DNA of 64,000 nt. Origin: Pollenia angustigena. Lineage: Eukaryota > Arthropoda > Insecta > Diptera > Polleniidae. Each line of letters opens with the position of its first letter. The stretch's first letter is position 1. Location of the stretch: the NCBI GenBank assembly GCA_930367215.1, contig OV884057.1, positions 104,371,284-104,435,283 on the forward strand, read 5' to 3'. The translations under genes and the position numbers were made by a program. A model generated the notes under the pieces. It ran no database searches. It was not told the origin of the DNA and saw nothing but the letters and a program-made list of their open reading frames with translations. This document shows, piece after piece, positions 53,998 to 64,000 of this stretch.

Positions 53998-55161
53998 CTC
54001 AAAGCATCGGTTCTTTTTAGCCTCTGGTGATCTTCGAACTGAAGCAGACCCCGAGCGAGGTAGTTAGGGTGGGCCATTAGTTTATCGATGTAGCTAATTA
54101 AATATTTTTTAATTTCCTCCTGGATAGTGGGGACGTTGAGATCTCTGTGGATAATATCATTACGTATATACCATGGTGTGCAGCCAATTTGTCGTAATAT
54201 TCTAGACTGTCTTCTTTGAAGCTTTTGGATGTTAGATGCGCATGCAGTACCCCATTATTGGATGCCATATGTCCGTATTGGCTTTATGATGGACTTGTAT
54301 AAGAGAATTTTGTTGTCTAAAGACAAGTTTGAGTTTCGACCGAGAAGCCAATGTAGTTGAGCTGCTTTAAGTTTCATAGCCGTTATTTTCGCTTCAATAT
54401 GACGAGACCAGGTCAAGCGTCTATCTATATGAATTCCCAAGTACTTAACATGGTTTTCTACCGGAACAATTATGTTTTTTTATTTTTACAGTTCATTGAT
54501 GTGGGACTGCAAATTTTGCGATGCGACTTTTGGGTCATGTTAACGCTAATAAATGCTGTGTCGTCTGCAAATGTAGAGGTATGCGTGCTCAGGTTTGTTG
54601 GCATATCCGCTGTGTATATAATATATAGTAGCGGTCCTAGTATGCTGCCTTGGAGGACACCAGCAGTAATTTTCTTGAGGGGGGAGTATTTATCTTGCGA
54701 TCTTACTATGAATGTTCTGCCTGTTAGATAGCTCTCCAGGGCTGCTCTCCAAGCAGTAATTTTCTTCAGGGGGGAGTATTTATCTTGCGATCTTACTATG
54801 AATATTCTGCCTGTTAGATAGCTCTCCAAAAGATTGTGAGTGTTTTGAGGTAGCATTCGTGTTATTTTGATGAGTAGCCCATCATGCCAAATGCTTGGGA
54901 AATGTCTATAAAAAGGGCTGAGCAGTATTGCTTGTTTTCAAACGCCGATCTAATTAGGGTGACAATTCTATGCACTTGTTTTATTGTACCATGTTTCGCT
55001 CTGAATCCGAACTGGTGATCCGGGATGATGTCGTGTTCATTTAGATGAGGAGTTATACTTAAAACGAATATTTTTTCGAAAAGCTTCGATAGGATTGATA
55101 ATAAGCTTTTCGGTCTGTACGACGCAACCTGGCTAGCATCTTTTCCTGGATTGGGAATCAT
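53998..55161 (-). pseudogene. Jockey-like reverse transcriptase, copy B
   Basis: RT pieces in several frames: 54862-55161 (LLSILSKLFEKIFVLSI), 54470-54856 (duplicated ESYLTGR block, QGSILGPLLYIIYT, FADDTAF) and 54255-54440 plus downstream (DRRLTWSRHIEAK to the C-terminus near 53998). A ~90-bp deletion at 54491 removes the LEKWRIKV stretch. An in-frame stop near 54256 (CCCATTATTGG, where A has CCCATAATTGG) ends the thumb early. Confidence 0.85.
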
Positions 55162-56970
55162 ACCTAATAATTATAGACCTCTTCCATGAGGATGGGAAGT
55201 ATCCGACTCTTAATATCGCGTTAAAAATTAGCAGCAAGAGTCTAGAAGCAGACGATGGTAAGTTTCTTATCATTGACCCTGTGATGCGGTCAGATCCGGG
55301 AGATTTTCTAATATTCACTTTTTCTATTGCAGATTTTACTTGAGTTATGTTAAATTTTATTGGATGGTTTACCTTATCAGGAATGATTGGACGACAGGAA
55401 CAAGTATGTGCATTATGTGGAGTGAAAACTTTCTCAAGGTGGCCCGCGAAAGCGTTTAATTTTTCATTTGTGTTTTTGGCCCAAGTGCGGTTTTCCAGTC
55501 TTAATGGAGATTCTTGGGTTATAAGGCATTTCATATGCCGTACAGCCTTCCATAATCTGTAATTCGAGTTTTTTGTGGCATCTAGGCTGTTTAAATAGCC
55601 TTCTACTGTAGACTCGTGGTTCTGTCTCAATTTGTTGCGAAGAGTTGTCAGGCATAATTGTAGTTGGGCCTTAGTGGTTTGGGAACGACTGTTTTGCCAT
55701 TGTCTTCTTAACTTCCTTTTTTCTCTGATAAGGGTCTCTATATCCGTCGATGTATTGTGAGGAGCACTTTTAATTGTCCGTTTGGTTGGGGTTGCATTTC
55801 TTGCTGCAGAATCCAAGACTTCTGTAAATCGGTCGACAGCTATTTGGATGTCAGATGAATTTTTTAGGGGAATGCACTGTGATAGGTAAGAGCTCACATA
55901 CATTTTATACTTTAGCCAATTTGTGTTTCTGTTTGGATAGGAAATACAGTTTGCAGCTGCGGCGGCAGAGTTGCCTTTTAAAATGAGGATTGAAGGTAAA
56001 TGATCAGACGATAGATCATAGGAGGAACTAACTAGTATGTACCTGATCGCGCTTGATGTTTTTAATAACAGCAAAGTCAATAAGGTCTGGTAGCTTGTTA
56101 AAGTCGGTTGGCCAATAGGTAGGTTCACCACTCGATACGACATCAAAATTATTTGCAGTTACGGTATTGTATAGCTGATTACCTCTAGGACTTATAAGTC
56201 TGGAGCCCCAATATGTATGTTTAGCGTTGTAATCGCCAGCAGCAATGTATATCTGGCCCAATGTGGAGAAGAAGTTGAGAAATTTATCGTGTACGATTTT
56301 GTGGATCTTGGTCTCTTGGATTTGCCCTCGTGGTATTGAAACGACATAAAAATTATATTTGCACATAAATTCGGTCAACATGTTTACTATAGTATTAGAT
56401 GTTTGCTCTCGCAAATAGATGGGTGGAGGTTTGGCTTCTTTAATTACTGCTACATTAGCTGATTCTGCTTCTTCGTCGTCAATAATGAAGAGTACTGCAA
56501 ATCTGTTTTGGCTTGTTGGCCAGGAGCCTACGTTAGAACTTTTGTATTATTTAAGCATGCGATCCTGTTGAGTGGACCTAGGACTAGCCTTTCTCTTGGT
56601 TATAGTGATACATATATCTATCCATACCTGTTTGCACTTTTGTATTTTTTGGCACAGCTCCAGTGTTTATTAATGCCAAACGGAGTATAGAAGGTTCTAC
56701 GTTGGTGTTTTTCTTATCAAACGATTTCATGCTCTGAACTGTGTTTGCGGCTTGTTCAGCACGCTTGTTCAGGTTGGGCACACTTGGGCGTAACTTTGTG
56801 TATGGGAGATCAGATGTTCTGCCAGTTATTTTTGCACTCAGATAGTTCCTATTATACTCTGGGTCACGAGTGTTTTCATTGCTGACGATTGGAGAGTTAA
56901 TAACTATGTACGCATTTATATTGGTTGAGCTTGGCCTGCTCTCTTTGTTGGGAGTATTTGTGAGGCTCAT
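55133..56970 (-). pseudogene. Jockey-like gag/endonuclease, copy B
   Basis: 56584-56970 encodes the gag N-terminus, identical to copy A. 56028-56414 and 55133-56146 carry gag core (YNFYVVSIPRGQIQETKI) fused to endonuclease (IAAGDYNAKHTYWGS, SSDHLPSIL) and the linker into RT. A 4-bp ATGT insertion near 56036 breaks the frame in the endonuclease. Unlike copy A, the ~70-bp linker segment (FTPHNAHTCSCRPIIPDKV) is kept. Confidence 0.82.
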
Positions 56971-57040
56971 TCACGAAATTGCTAGGCCCCCCTTTTTGTT
57001 GATATTTATTTATTTTCTGTGCCTATAATTTAATACAGTA

Positions 57041-58215
57041 CAATACGCATAAAAGAAAGCCTAAAAATGCACCGATTTTCTTTCTTATATGCATGCTTTC
57101 TTATAAAGAAAACACGCATATAAGAAAGATACTTTCTTATATCTGTAACACGCATATAAGAAAGATATTTTCTTATATCTGTAATACGCATATAAGAAAG
57201 ATATTTTCTTATATACATCAGTAACAGAATTTAAAAAATTTCCTATAGAAATATATAATTGAAATAAAACTGTTTAATACAAATACATACTACACATCAT
57301 TTTGTACTAAATTTCGTTTATTTGTCGTACAAATATAAGTAAATATACACAATTAAAGATAGAAACATAACAAAAACAAAACAGGTGATCAGAGTACGAA
57401 AACAAAAGAAACTTTGCAGTGCGTAAAACAAAAACAAACCCAAAACAATGAGAATGATTGTGCCATTTTGTTTTGTATTATTTTTGCTCGTGATCGCAAA
57501 TTGTACTTTAATATAAACGTACACAGCTGGAAAAGAAAAGAGTAAGAACAATATTGAAACATTCAGAGAAAAAACATTTGACAAACGTTTGGTTATTGAT
57601 TTACTCACTACTATTGTTTCTAAGTGAAATAAAAAATCATTTTTTGAACGAGGTATTGTGGATTTTATTCTTGTTATGCCACTACAAAAACCAAACAAGA
57701 TCTAAATCAATTACTCAAAACAAAACGTTTCTCTATCTGTTTTGTACTCAGATGTACGATTGTAACGGTAAATTAAATAATGCAGATGAGTGGAAAGCCA
57801 ATTGTTTCGTTTTCTCTCTTTGACACTTGAAAAGTTTTTGTTTTGGTTTTGTTCATGAACAATACAATTTTAAAATTTTGAATAATTGTGTACATTTTGC
57901 AAACGTTTGCGAAATGTTTTTTTTTTTTTGTTTTCATACTCTGCAGGTGATTGCACTTCACTTAAAATCACATTTGATAAAAAAAGTAATCTGGTAAAAA
58001 AAAAATATTAATTCATCATCACTAAGAAGAATGAATACATAGTTTAAAAACATGTGTTTATTTAAAAAATACTATTAAGTAACACTGAAAAAATCTTAAA
58101 TTTTCTTTTGGACGAGCTCATTTTCATGGGTTCTAAAGAGAATATCTTCTAATTTACAAATAGAATCGTTGCCTTCGTCAACGTCTAGATATTCTTTGAA
58201 AAATAAAAATCAATC
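57041..58215. mobile_element. pogo/Tc1-like element, copy B, right end deleted
   Basis: Left end CAGTACAATACGCATAAAAG with TA before it, then the same interior as copy A with small deletions near 57407 and 57640. Near 58215 the sequence jumps from AAAATCAATC to the region just before the 67-bp palindrome, removing ~360 bp that in copy A include the right inverted end. Confidence 0.75.
57110..57215. repeat. 36-bp minisatellite, three units
   Basis: Same unit as 43845-44010, one unit fewer. Confidence 0.87.
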
Positions 58216-58237
58216 AAAAACATAAAAACATCCGCTC

Positions 58238-58304
58238 TAGGGATGCCAATCGGGATTGATTTTAGCAAATCCCGGGATTCGGGATTTCCCGCTTGGCATC
58301 CCTA
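58238..58304. repeat. 67-bp palindromic element, copy B
   Basis: TAGGGATGCCAATCGGGA ... TTTCCCGCTTGGCATCCCTA; same hairpin as 45544-45610 with a few substitutions. Confidence 0.8.
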
Positions 58305-59323
58305 ATCCGTAACTCATCAATAGCTGATGGCAGAGCACGGAGTGGGTGCGGTGGTAATTGGACCCAATACGCGAATCTCACTGACTAGGTGATTCACCCA
58401 CCTAGTGTGTTTCCGGCCAAGATTTGCGCCATTGATGTGTGCTGCAGTAACATTCTTTGATTTGTTTTTCTAGCAGTTACCAGACATTTTTACCTCGCAA
58501 GGAAAACAAAACAAACATCGAAAAAAAAAAATAATTTAAAAAATACACATAAAAAATTAAAAAAAATAACTCTTTAAAAAATGCTTAAACACTAAATAAA
58601 AAATGCTCTAAAAATTGAAAATATGTTCTTATGCTAACATATACTCTAACAAATCGATGCCAGATTTCTTAGTCTTCTGAAGCGCATAAATACCTTATCT
58701 ATTTATCACTACAATGCGCAGAAAAAAACATGATACTGCATATTTTTCGTTTCCCTGATCATGACTCATGGACAAAAGTTCAAATTTGTTGCACAAAGAA
58801 TTGTTATCAAAATCTCGTTCGATTTCAATTACCCTTCATTTCGATTTCTAAATCATGCCCGAATATAGTCTTTCTCGTGTTGCACTGTGGACAAACCGTT
58901 CTAAAAAAGGTTATAGTTAAAAAGTAAAACTCTCAATTCTATAGTAAACGTCAGATGGCACCTGCAAACACTCACTCACAATTAGTAAATTTAACAAAAA
59001 TTTATTAAAAAAATATTCGTAGAAAATTTTTTAGCAGTCCTTTATTCTTCTTTTTTTTAATCTAAATGGCTCTTAATACTTAATTTTTTTAAATATATGT
59101 ATGTATGTATATTGAAAACAAAAAAAAAATCGATTTCAATGTTTGCAATTAAATGAATTTAAAAAAAATGTTAATATTAAATTATTTATAAAATTAAATA
59201 AACACAATTTAAATTTTCATAATTTAAGCATATTTAATTTAAACAAAAAAATATATATTGTAAGTTGTTTAAAAATCTTAAAATTATAAATTATAAAGAA
59301 GAATGATATGAAAACTGATTAAA
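58305..59323. other. Intergenic DNA, copy B
   Basis: Collinear with 45611-46628, including the GC-rich open stretch and the CPQC-encoding segment (58825-58900). No supported gene. The AT-rich end may hold the 3' UTR of the myotrophin-like gene. Confidence 0.45.
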
Positions 59324-59669
59324 TTATAAAAGAAGATTTCGAATTTCGTCTTTTTCAGCTACATCTAAATATTTGCTTCCATCTGGTGTGTTTCCTTCTT
59401 TGTTTGCACCCTTTTCTATGAGCAATTGAACACACTTTGTATGACCCTCCCAAATCGCTGCTAAGAGTGGTGTGATTTTATGCTTATCTGTTATCTGCAA
59501 AAATATCTTACATATACAAAATTCTGCTAATAAATTAAAACTAAACTATTATATTTACATTGACTTTTGCACCTATACTTATAAGGTAGGCTAAAACATC
59601 GTATTGGCCATAATCAGCAGCGTAATGTAAAGGATATCTTCCGTTTAACTCAGAGTTTACATCTATTGA
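59324..59669 (-). CDS. Mtpn: Myotrophin-like gene, last two exons, copy B
   Basis: Exons 59559-59669 (37 codons) and 59324-59494 (57 codons with stop) join in phase 0 across a 64-bp GT-AG intron, giving the last 93 residues. Content: VNSELNGRYPLHYAADYGQY (ankyrin repeat), LAYLISIGAKVN, ITDKHKITPLLAAIWEGHTK (next ankyrin repeat), CVQLLIEKGANKEGNTPDG, SKYLDVAEKDEIRNLLL. Myotrophin is a ~118-residue cytosolic ankyrin protein that binds actin capping protein, and this pattern (DKH..TPLL.A..EGH..CV, GADK) is characteristic. An acceptor (TTTTTAG) precedes 59669, so a first exon of ~25 codons must lie upstream at higher coordinates. I did not find it in this window. Whether this copy is expressed is unknown. 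Confidence 0.8.
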
Positions 59670-59723
59670 CTAAAAACACAAAATAAGTTAATACCATTAA
59701 AACAATTAAAATATTTTTTTAAG

Positions 59724-59788
59724 TATACTTATTAAACAATAAAATTTAAATCATATGTTATGATTGTTCCTGAACTTAAAATTGGGAT
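59724..59788. other. Unoccupied PLE target site
   Basis: TATACTTATTAAACAATA and following bases to AAAATTGGG equal the two half-sites flanking the PLEs (47031-47038 and 40155 onward), here joined without an insertion. After 59788 the sequence departs from copies A and B, where the Jockey fragment starts. Confidence 0.82.
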
Positions 59789-60947
59789 CGATATGTTACC
59801 AAAAAGCACACAGTTTTGAAGTACCGGAATCTAATTTTAAGTACGGGAAAAGCCTATAATTTATTAAGTAGTAATAGAATAAAACATATTACTGTGATTA
59901 TAATCCTAAGTAGCATTTAATTAATAGAAATATTTAACAAATAACAATATTAATTAAAACAAGTAAGAGTGCTATATTCGGCTATGCCGAATCTTATATA
60001 CCCTTTACCATGGTTGAGAAAAAACAGAAGTTTATATATACGTATATTTAAATATAGATTTGTATATTTATATATGTATGTAGTAGAAATCGCTTAATTG
60101 CATTTAATTATTGGCACATGTTTGCGTGCTTTTAAATATATGAAAAGACAAACCTAATTAGAAAGAAAGAGTAATTTTTGGGATTTCAGTATTTTGGCTA
60201 TAACTTAGCCATTATATGTTCAAAATATGTTCTACTAAAGATTTCTGATCTCTTGATATAAGACGCATTTATATTTCATATGAGAGCCCTCAAATTTAGG
60301 TTTTTGTAAAAATTTTGATGTTTTTTTAGACTATTTATGAGTATTTTACTAATAACTTGTCCATTTTTTAACCGATTTGACAGATTTATATACCGACGTA
60401 TTAAAGAACAAATTCTCCATTTACTTGGGCTATACAACTTGGACTCGGGAAGATCAATGGTTCCCGATAATGAGTATTTTGCAAAAAAAAAATGGTCATA
60501 ACTTTCTCGTATCTGAACCGATTTTTCCGAGTTTTTCAGAGTATATTTTCTACTAAAGATTTCCTTTGTTTAAGTTACGCATGTAAAATGATGCCAAAAT
60601 TATATTGAGGTTCTTTGTCGTAATATCTACAGTTCTTTTTCTCAACTAAAAGAATTTCTCAGGGCTATGGAGTTGATTTTTTGTACCGGAGTCGGAGTCG
60701 AAGTACCTACAACAAATTGCGAATCCACGCGATTCTTCGATATTGGCGATGCAATATTTTGCAGATCACTATGAATAAGTATATTTTTATTTATTTTATG
60801 AGAGTTAGTTCATTTAAGTACTTTACTTAAATATTATAAAAGTTTGTAATAATTAAAATTTTTAAGGTATATCATTTAACAAGATTTTCCTATTCTTGTA
60901 GATTAAAATTTTGAGTTAATACCCTCTTGTTGATTAAGTAGGATAAG
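59789..60947. repeat. Dispersed fly repeats, no gene
   Basis: 59965-60005 holds GTGCTATATTCGGCTATGCC then GAATCTTATATACCCTTTAC, a frequent fly intergenic repeat. 60170-60660 holds repeats of the type ATAACTTTCTCGTATCTGAA and CGATTTTTCCGAGTTTTTCA, related in inverse orientation to 21290-21350. No coding region seen. Confidence 0.5.
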
Positions 60948-61155
60948 GGGTGCGTTCGTAAATGCATCACTGCGCTGCATCAGAAAAGCTAACTTTTTTA
61001 AAGCAGATAAAAAAATAATTATAATTGTTTTTATTGTGTGACTATTATTTTTGTGGAGTATTTCACAATTTTTTGGTCCACATTTACTTCACTGATAAAT
61101 ATATAACGATTTGAAATCACTGATGAAGCGCAGTGATGCATTTACGAACGCACCC
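60948..61155. mobile_element. MITE with 36-bp inverted ends
   Basis: The left end GGGTGCGTTCGTAAATGCAT continues CACTGCGCTGCATCAG; the right end is its reverse complement with one difference. 208 bp, non-coding AT-rich centre. Target duplication not evident. Confidence 0.7.
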
Positions 61156-61924
61156 AATTATATGGGTATTTTTTTTATCGAAAAGTCTACTTCTTGTCAC
61201 GTTACGTCGCCATGCATTTTAACTTGTTTATAAAAAAATGTATATATTTTTGAATTTTTTTTTTTGTATGTCGGTGTAAAGCGCAATTTAGTGAAAGAGA
61301 GAATTTGAACAACATGGTCTAAAACACAAACTTAATTATTTGTTGGCGCAACGAGACGATTCTGTGGAAGTGCCCATATTGGGTTTTAAATATATAAAAA
61401 AATTGGTCGGTTCCAAAGGATTTTGGTAGGTTTTGTAACAATTTTTTTCGGATAAAAAATGTTTAAACGGCAACCCTGATCAGAAGTAAAAGCAACAGTT
61501 TATTTTTGTCCAATGAGAAATGAAAAAGTCGTAGAAAAAGTAATCTTTTGATTTTGAATGCAGTTTTTAAACGCTGCTTTTGATATAAATTTTAAAATTA
61601 ATTAAATTGTTTGGCAATTATACCAACCAATTAAAATACATATGTGTGATGTATATTGAGAGCTCAATTTCAAATCATGCTATGTCGACCTAGCATGTTT
61701 TTATTTTTTACGTTTTTAAACTAAAATTCTGTAAAATTATGATGGTGATCGGCTTATCTAATCCAAAGTTATGCACAAAGAAGTACTTAGCATACAACTA
61801 AATGTTGTATCCAGAGCTGCCGTTTTTTGTTACTTTTTTTCTAAAATAATACATACGTATGAATACGTTTTCCTGATACATTTAAAATTTCGATTCGAAA
61901 AAAATTATTTACGAGCTCGAATAA
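61156..61924. other. AT-rich intergenic DNA
   Basis: No gene or clear repeat boundary. A plus-strand frame at 61771-61983 runs into the following foldback element and has no motifs. Confidence 0.5.
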
Positions 61925-63796
61925 CACTGTGCAACAAAATTCGAGTCATCGCGGCCAGCCTCAACACTTGCAACGCGAAATGAATGTAGACTACTAGAAG
62001 AGCAAATCTGCCAAAGGGTTTTGAAAAGTTAGCTCGGGCTCCCGGAATATGGGCCCCTAAAGTTTTTGAATTTTTTGAAATGGCGATTCTTTTCTTAGAA
62101 TTTATTAACCCTCTAACTCTCATTCTAAGGGGTGATTTTTGTCCTATTTCCCAATTCTTCACAAAAGTATACTAAAACGGCACTTTTAAGGGTTAAAATG
62201 TTCTACGAATATTTTTTGCATAAAATTTCACGAAGGGTCTTCAAAGACCAAAAAATCGTGCAATGTATCTAAAACGAATTCTCGAAATTTCGGGCATTGA
62301 CATTTTTTAATTTCTTGAAAAGGCGTTTGGTACAAGTCAAAAAATATACTAAATGTACTTCTGACCTAAAAGACTATTTCAGATGTCTTCAGTAGAATTG
62401 TATGGCGATTCTTTTCATAGAATATATTAATCCTCTAACACTCATTTTAAAGGGAAATTTTTGTCCTTTTTTTAACTTCTACACTAAAAAGGCACGTTAG
62501 AGAGTTAAAATGTTTACGAATATTTTCTGCATCAAATTTTACTAGGGGTCTTCTAAGACCAAAAAATCGTGCAATATATGTTAAACGGATTTTCGAAAAA
62601 TTAAAAAATTCAAGGCCCGGAATTTCGAAAACCCGTTTAAAATACATTGCACGAGTTTTTGGTCTTTGAAGAACCCTAGTGAAATTTCATGCAGAAAATA
62701 TTCGTAAAACATTTTAACCCTTTAAAGTGCCGTTTTAGTGTAAGAATTGAGAAAAAGGACAAAAATGAAAGTTAGAGGGTTAATAAATTATAAGAAAAGA
62801 ATCGCCATACGATTCTACTGAAGACATCTGAAATTAATTTTTAGCTCAGAAGTACATTTAGTATATGGGCATTTCCGTCAAAAGGTCCACCGTAATCGAA
62901 AATTTAAAAGTTATTAAAAGCTGATTATTTTACGATACTGTTATAGAGAAATATTTAGAGTTTACTAATTTTAAAATTTGTTCACTTAGATGAACAATCA
63001 GACTGCAAAGTTGTGCAAACGTAATTTCTTATGTGTGAGAATGTTTTATTGTATGTTTTCTTTGCTATTATCTTCCTAAAAAAAGGTGATATTTTATAAA
63101 AATTATTCCAAAAAAATTTTTTTACATGGTCTGTAATCTAAGGAAGAGTTCAAAGAGAAATATGTTATTCGAACTAACGGTAAATGTTTATTTTGTTTTA
63201 ATCATTATTCAGTAAAATTACTATGGAAAAAAATTTCACGTTCGAAATGTCATATATCAACGCAGATTTTGGCTTAAAAAAAATACAGAAGATATTGGAA
63301 TCAAACCAAAGACATTTTATTAATACATTGCTACGTAAAACTCTGAAAGTAGTTTGACTTAAAAATTGTGCAAGGTTTTTCTGAATTACACCTTTTTATG
63401 CATGGCCACAAAAACTACTTCTATTTTATTCACGTTCGAACCGCTACTTCTTTTGCCATTATCTTTGACCTAGCGATTCTAGCTAAATAAACTTTAGCAT
63501 AGATAACAGTGCTTTCTTAGTGCTTTAATTTAAGGGTTAAGAGTACGTAAAAATATTTGTTTTTTAAATGTTATTGCATTTTTGATGAGTACGACTGTCA
63601 CGTTCAACACTTTGGATTTACCCATATTCTTTTTGACTTATACCAAACGCCTTTTCAAAAGATTTAAAAATTTCGAGGCCCATATTTCGGGAGCCCGAGC
63701 TAACTTTTCAAAACCCTTTGGCAAATTTGCTCTACTAGTAGACTACTTTTATTTCGCGTCGCAAGTGTTGAGGCTGGTTTTTTCTGTTGCACAGTG
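61925..63796. mobile_element. CACTA-like foldback element with nested inverted repeats
   Basis: Left end CACTGTGCAACA and right end TGTTGCACAGTG, with the 3-bp duplication TAA outside (61922-61924, 63797-63799). The outer inverted arms run ~150 bp (CAGCCTCAACACTTGC, CAAAGGGTTTTGAAAAGTTA, GCTCGGGCTCCCG). Inside, a ~210-bp module beginning ATGGCGATTCTTTTC occurs twice directly (62080, 62400) and once inverted (to ~62815). No transposase frame. CACT ends plus a 3-bp duplication fit the CACTA group, but the evidence is short motifs only. Confidence 0.68.
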
Positions 63797-64000
63797 TAAT
63801 TTGTACTGTGTACTACGATTTTCTCATTATTTGTTTAAAATTAACGGAAGTTTTTTATACTTTATCGCAAACAAAAAATCGCTTTCAAAACAGCAAACAA
63901 ATATTTTTTTTTAAAGATTTTTGTTAAGAAATAAATTTACATATGTGATTTTTATATTAGAAACGGCGATATTCAGAAATCGAGTATTAATCGATGGAGA
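63797..64000. other. AT-rich end of window
   Basis: Nothing recognised. Confidence 0.5.

Larger units (their letters stand above)
53845..57005 (-). mobile_element. Jockey-like element, copy B (internally deleted)
   Basis: Collinear with 40569-43760: A-tail T run at 53845-53853, the same gag/endonuclease fusion and the same 90-bp RT duplication (54726 and 54816). Extra lesions are a ~90-bp deletion at 54491, a 4-bp insertion at ~56036 and small indels near 54890 and 55163. Confidence 0.85.
48432..59723. repeat. Segmental duplication, copy B
   Basis: Partner of 22391-47030. It has no BEL2 or Transib, keeps an intact NLTR1 ORF and the longer myotrophin-like exon. Its right edge continues into an unoccupied PLE target, unlike copy A, whose right edge meets a PLE. 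Confidence 0.9.

Noticed and set aside
60361..60420. KNG-encoding stretch as the missing first exon of myotrophin
   Set aside because: It lies in a dispersed fly repeat and lacks the W..KNG context and splice donor expected.

Overview
This window is almost certainly from an insect nuclear genome, most likely a true fly (Diptera). The evidence is roughly two-thirds A+T composition, a transposon repertoire of BEL/Pao, Jockey-like, other non-LTR, Penelope-like, Transib and MITE elements, and one recognisable host gene, myotrophin-like ankyrin exons with ordinary GT-AG introns. There are no bacterial features. Nearly all of the window is nested transposable elements, so most reading frames belong to mobile elements.

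Layout. 287-1536: array of ~380 bp tandem repeats. 1537-12894: a complete, very young BEL/Pao LTR retrotransposon (BEL1, minus strand) with 542-bp LTRs, a perfect 5-bp target duplication, an intact 1761-aa gag-pol, a downstream zinc-knuckle ORF and a ~3-kb hairpin-motif tandem array in its 5' leader. 13083-16107: broken Jockey-like composite (copy C). 16108-18085: a second ~390 bp tandem array. 18086-22390: AT-rich intergenic DNA with tRNA-like heads, a MITE and dispersed fly repeats.

22391-47030 and 48432-59723 are two copies (A and B) of one segmental duplication. Its unit is a Penelope-like element (PLE) split by a non-LTR retrotransposon (NLTR1), then a Jockey-like composite, a pogo-like inverted-repeat element and the last two exons of a myotrophin-like gene. 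In copy A a second BEL element (BEL2, 25929-38700) sits in the leader of NLTR1, and a full Transib/RAG1-like transposon (27239-30586) sits in the BEL2 pol gene. That is a four-level nest. Copy B keeps the empty site of BEL2, and 59724-59731 shows an unoccupied version of the PLE target, so order of insertion can be read directly. 59791-64000 holds dispersed repeats, a MITE and a CACTA-like foldback element.

How parts relate. Three proteins look functional by sequence: BEL1 gag-pol, the 683-aa Transib transposase and the 946-aa NLTR1 copy B. Myotrophin copy A has a 2-bp insertion that truncates it; copy B keeps the normal C-terminus, but its first exon is not seen. The most unusual signal is that BEL1 and BEL2, though divergent, both carry a small zinc-knuckle ORF after pol, each preceded by a splice-acceptor-like tract. 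The Transib ends look like V(D)J recombination signals: a CACAGTG heptamer, a 22/23-bp spacer and an A-rich nonamer-like block.
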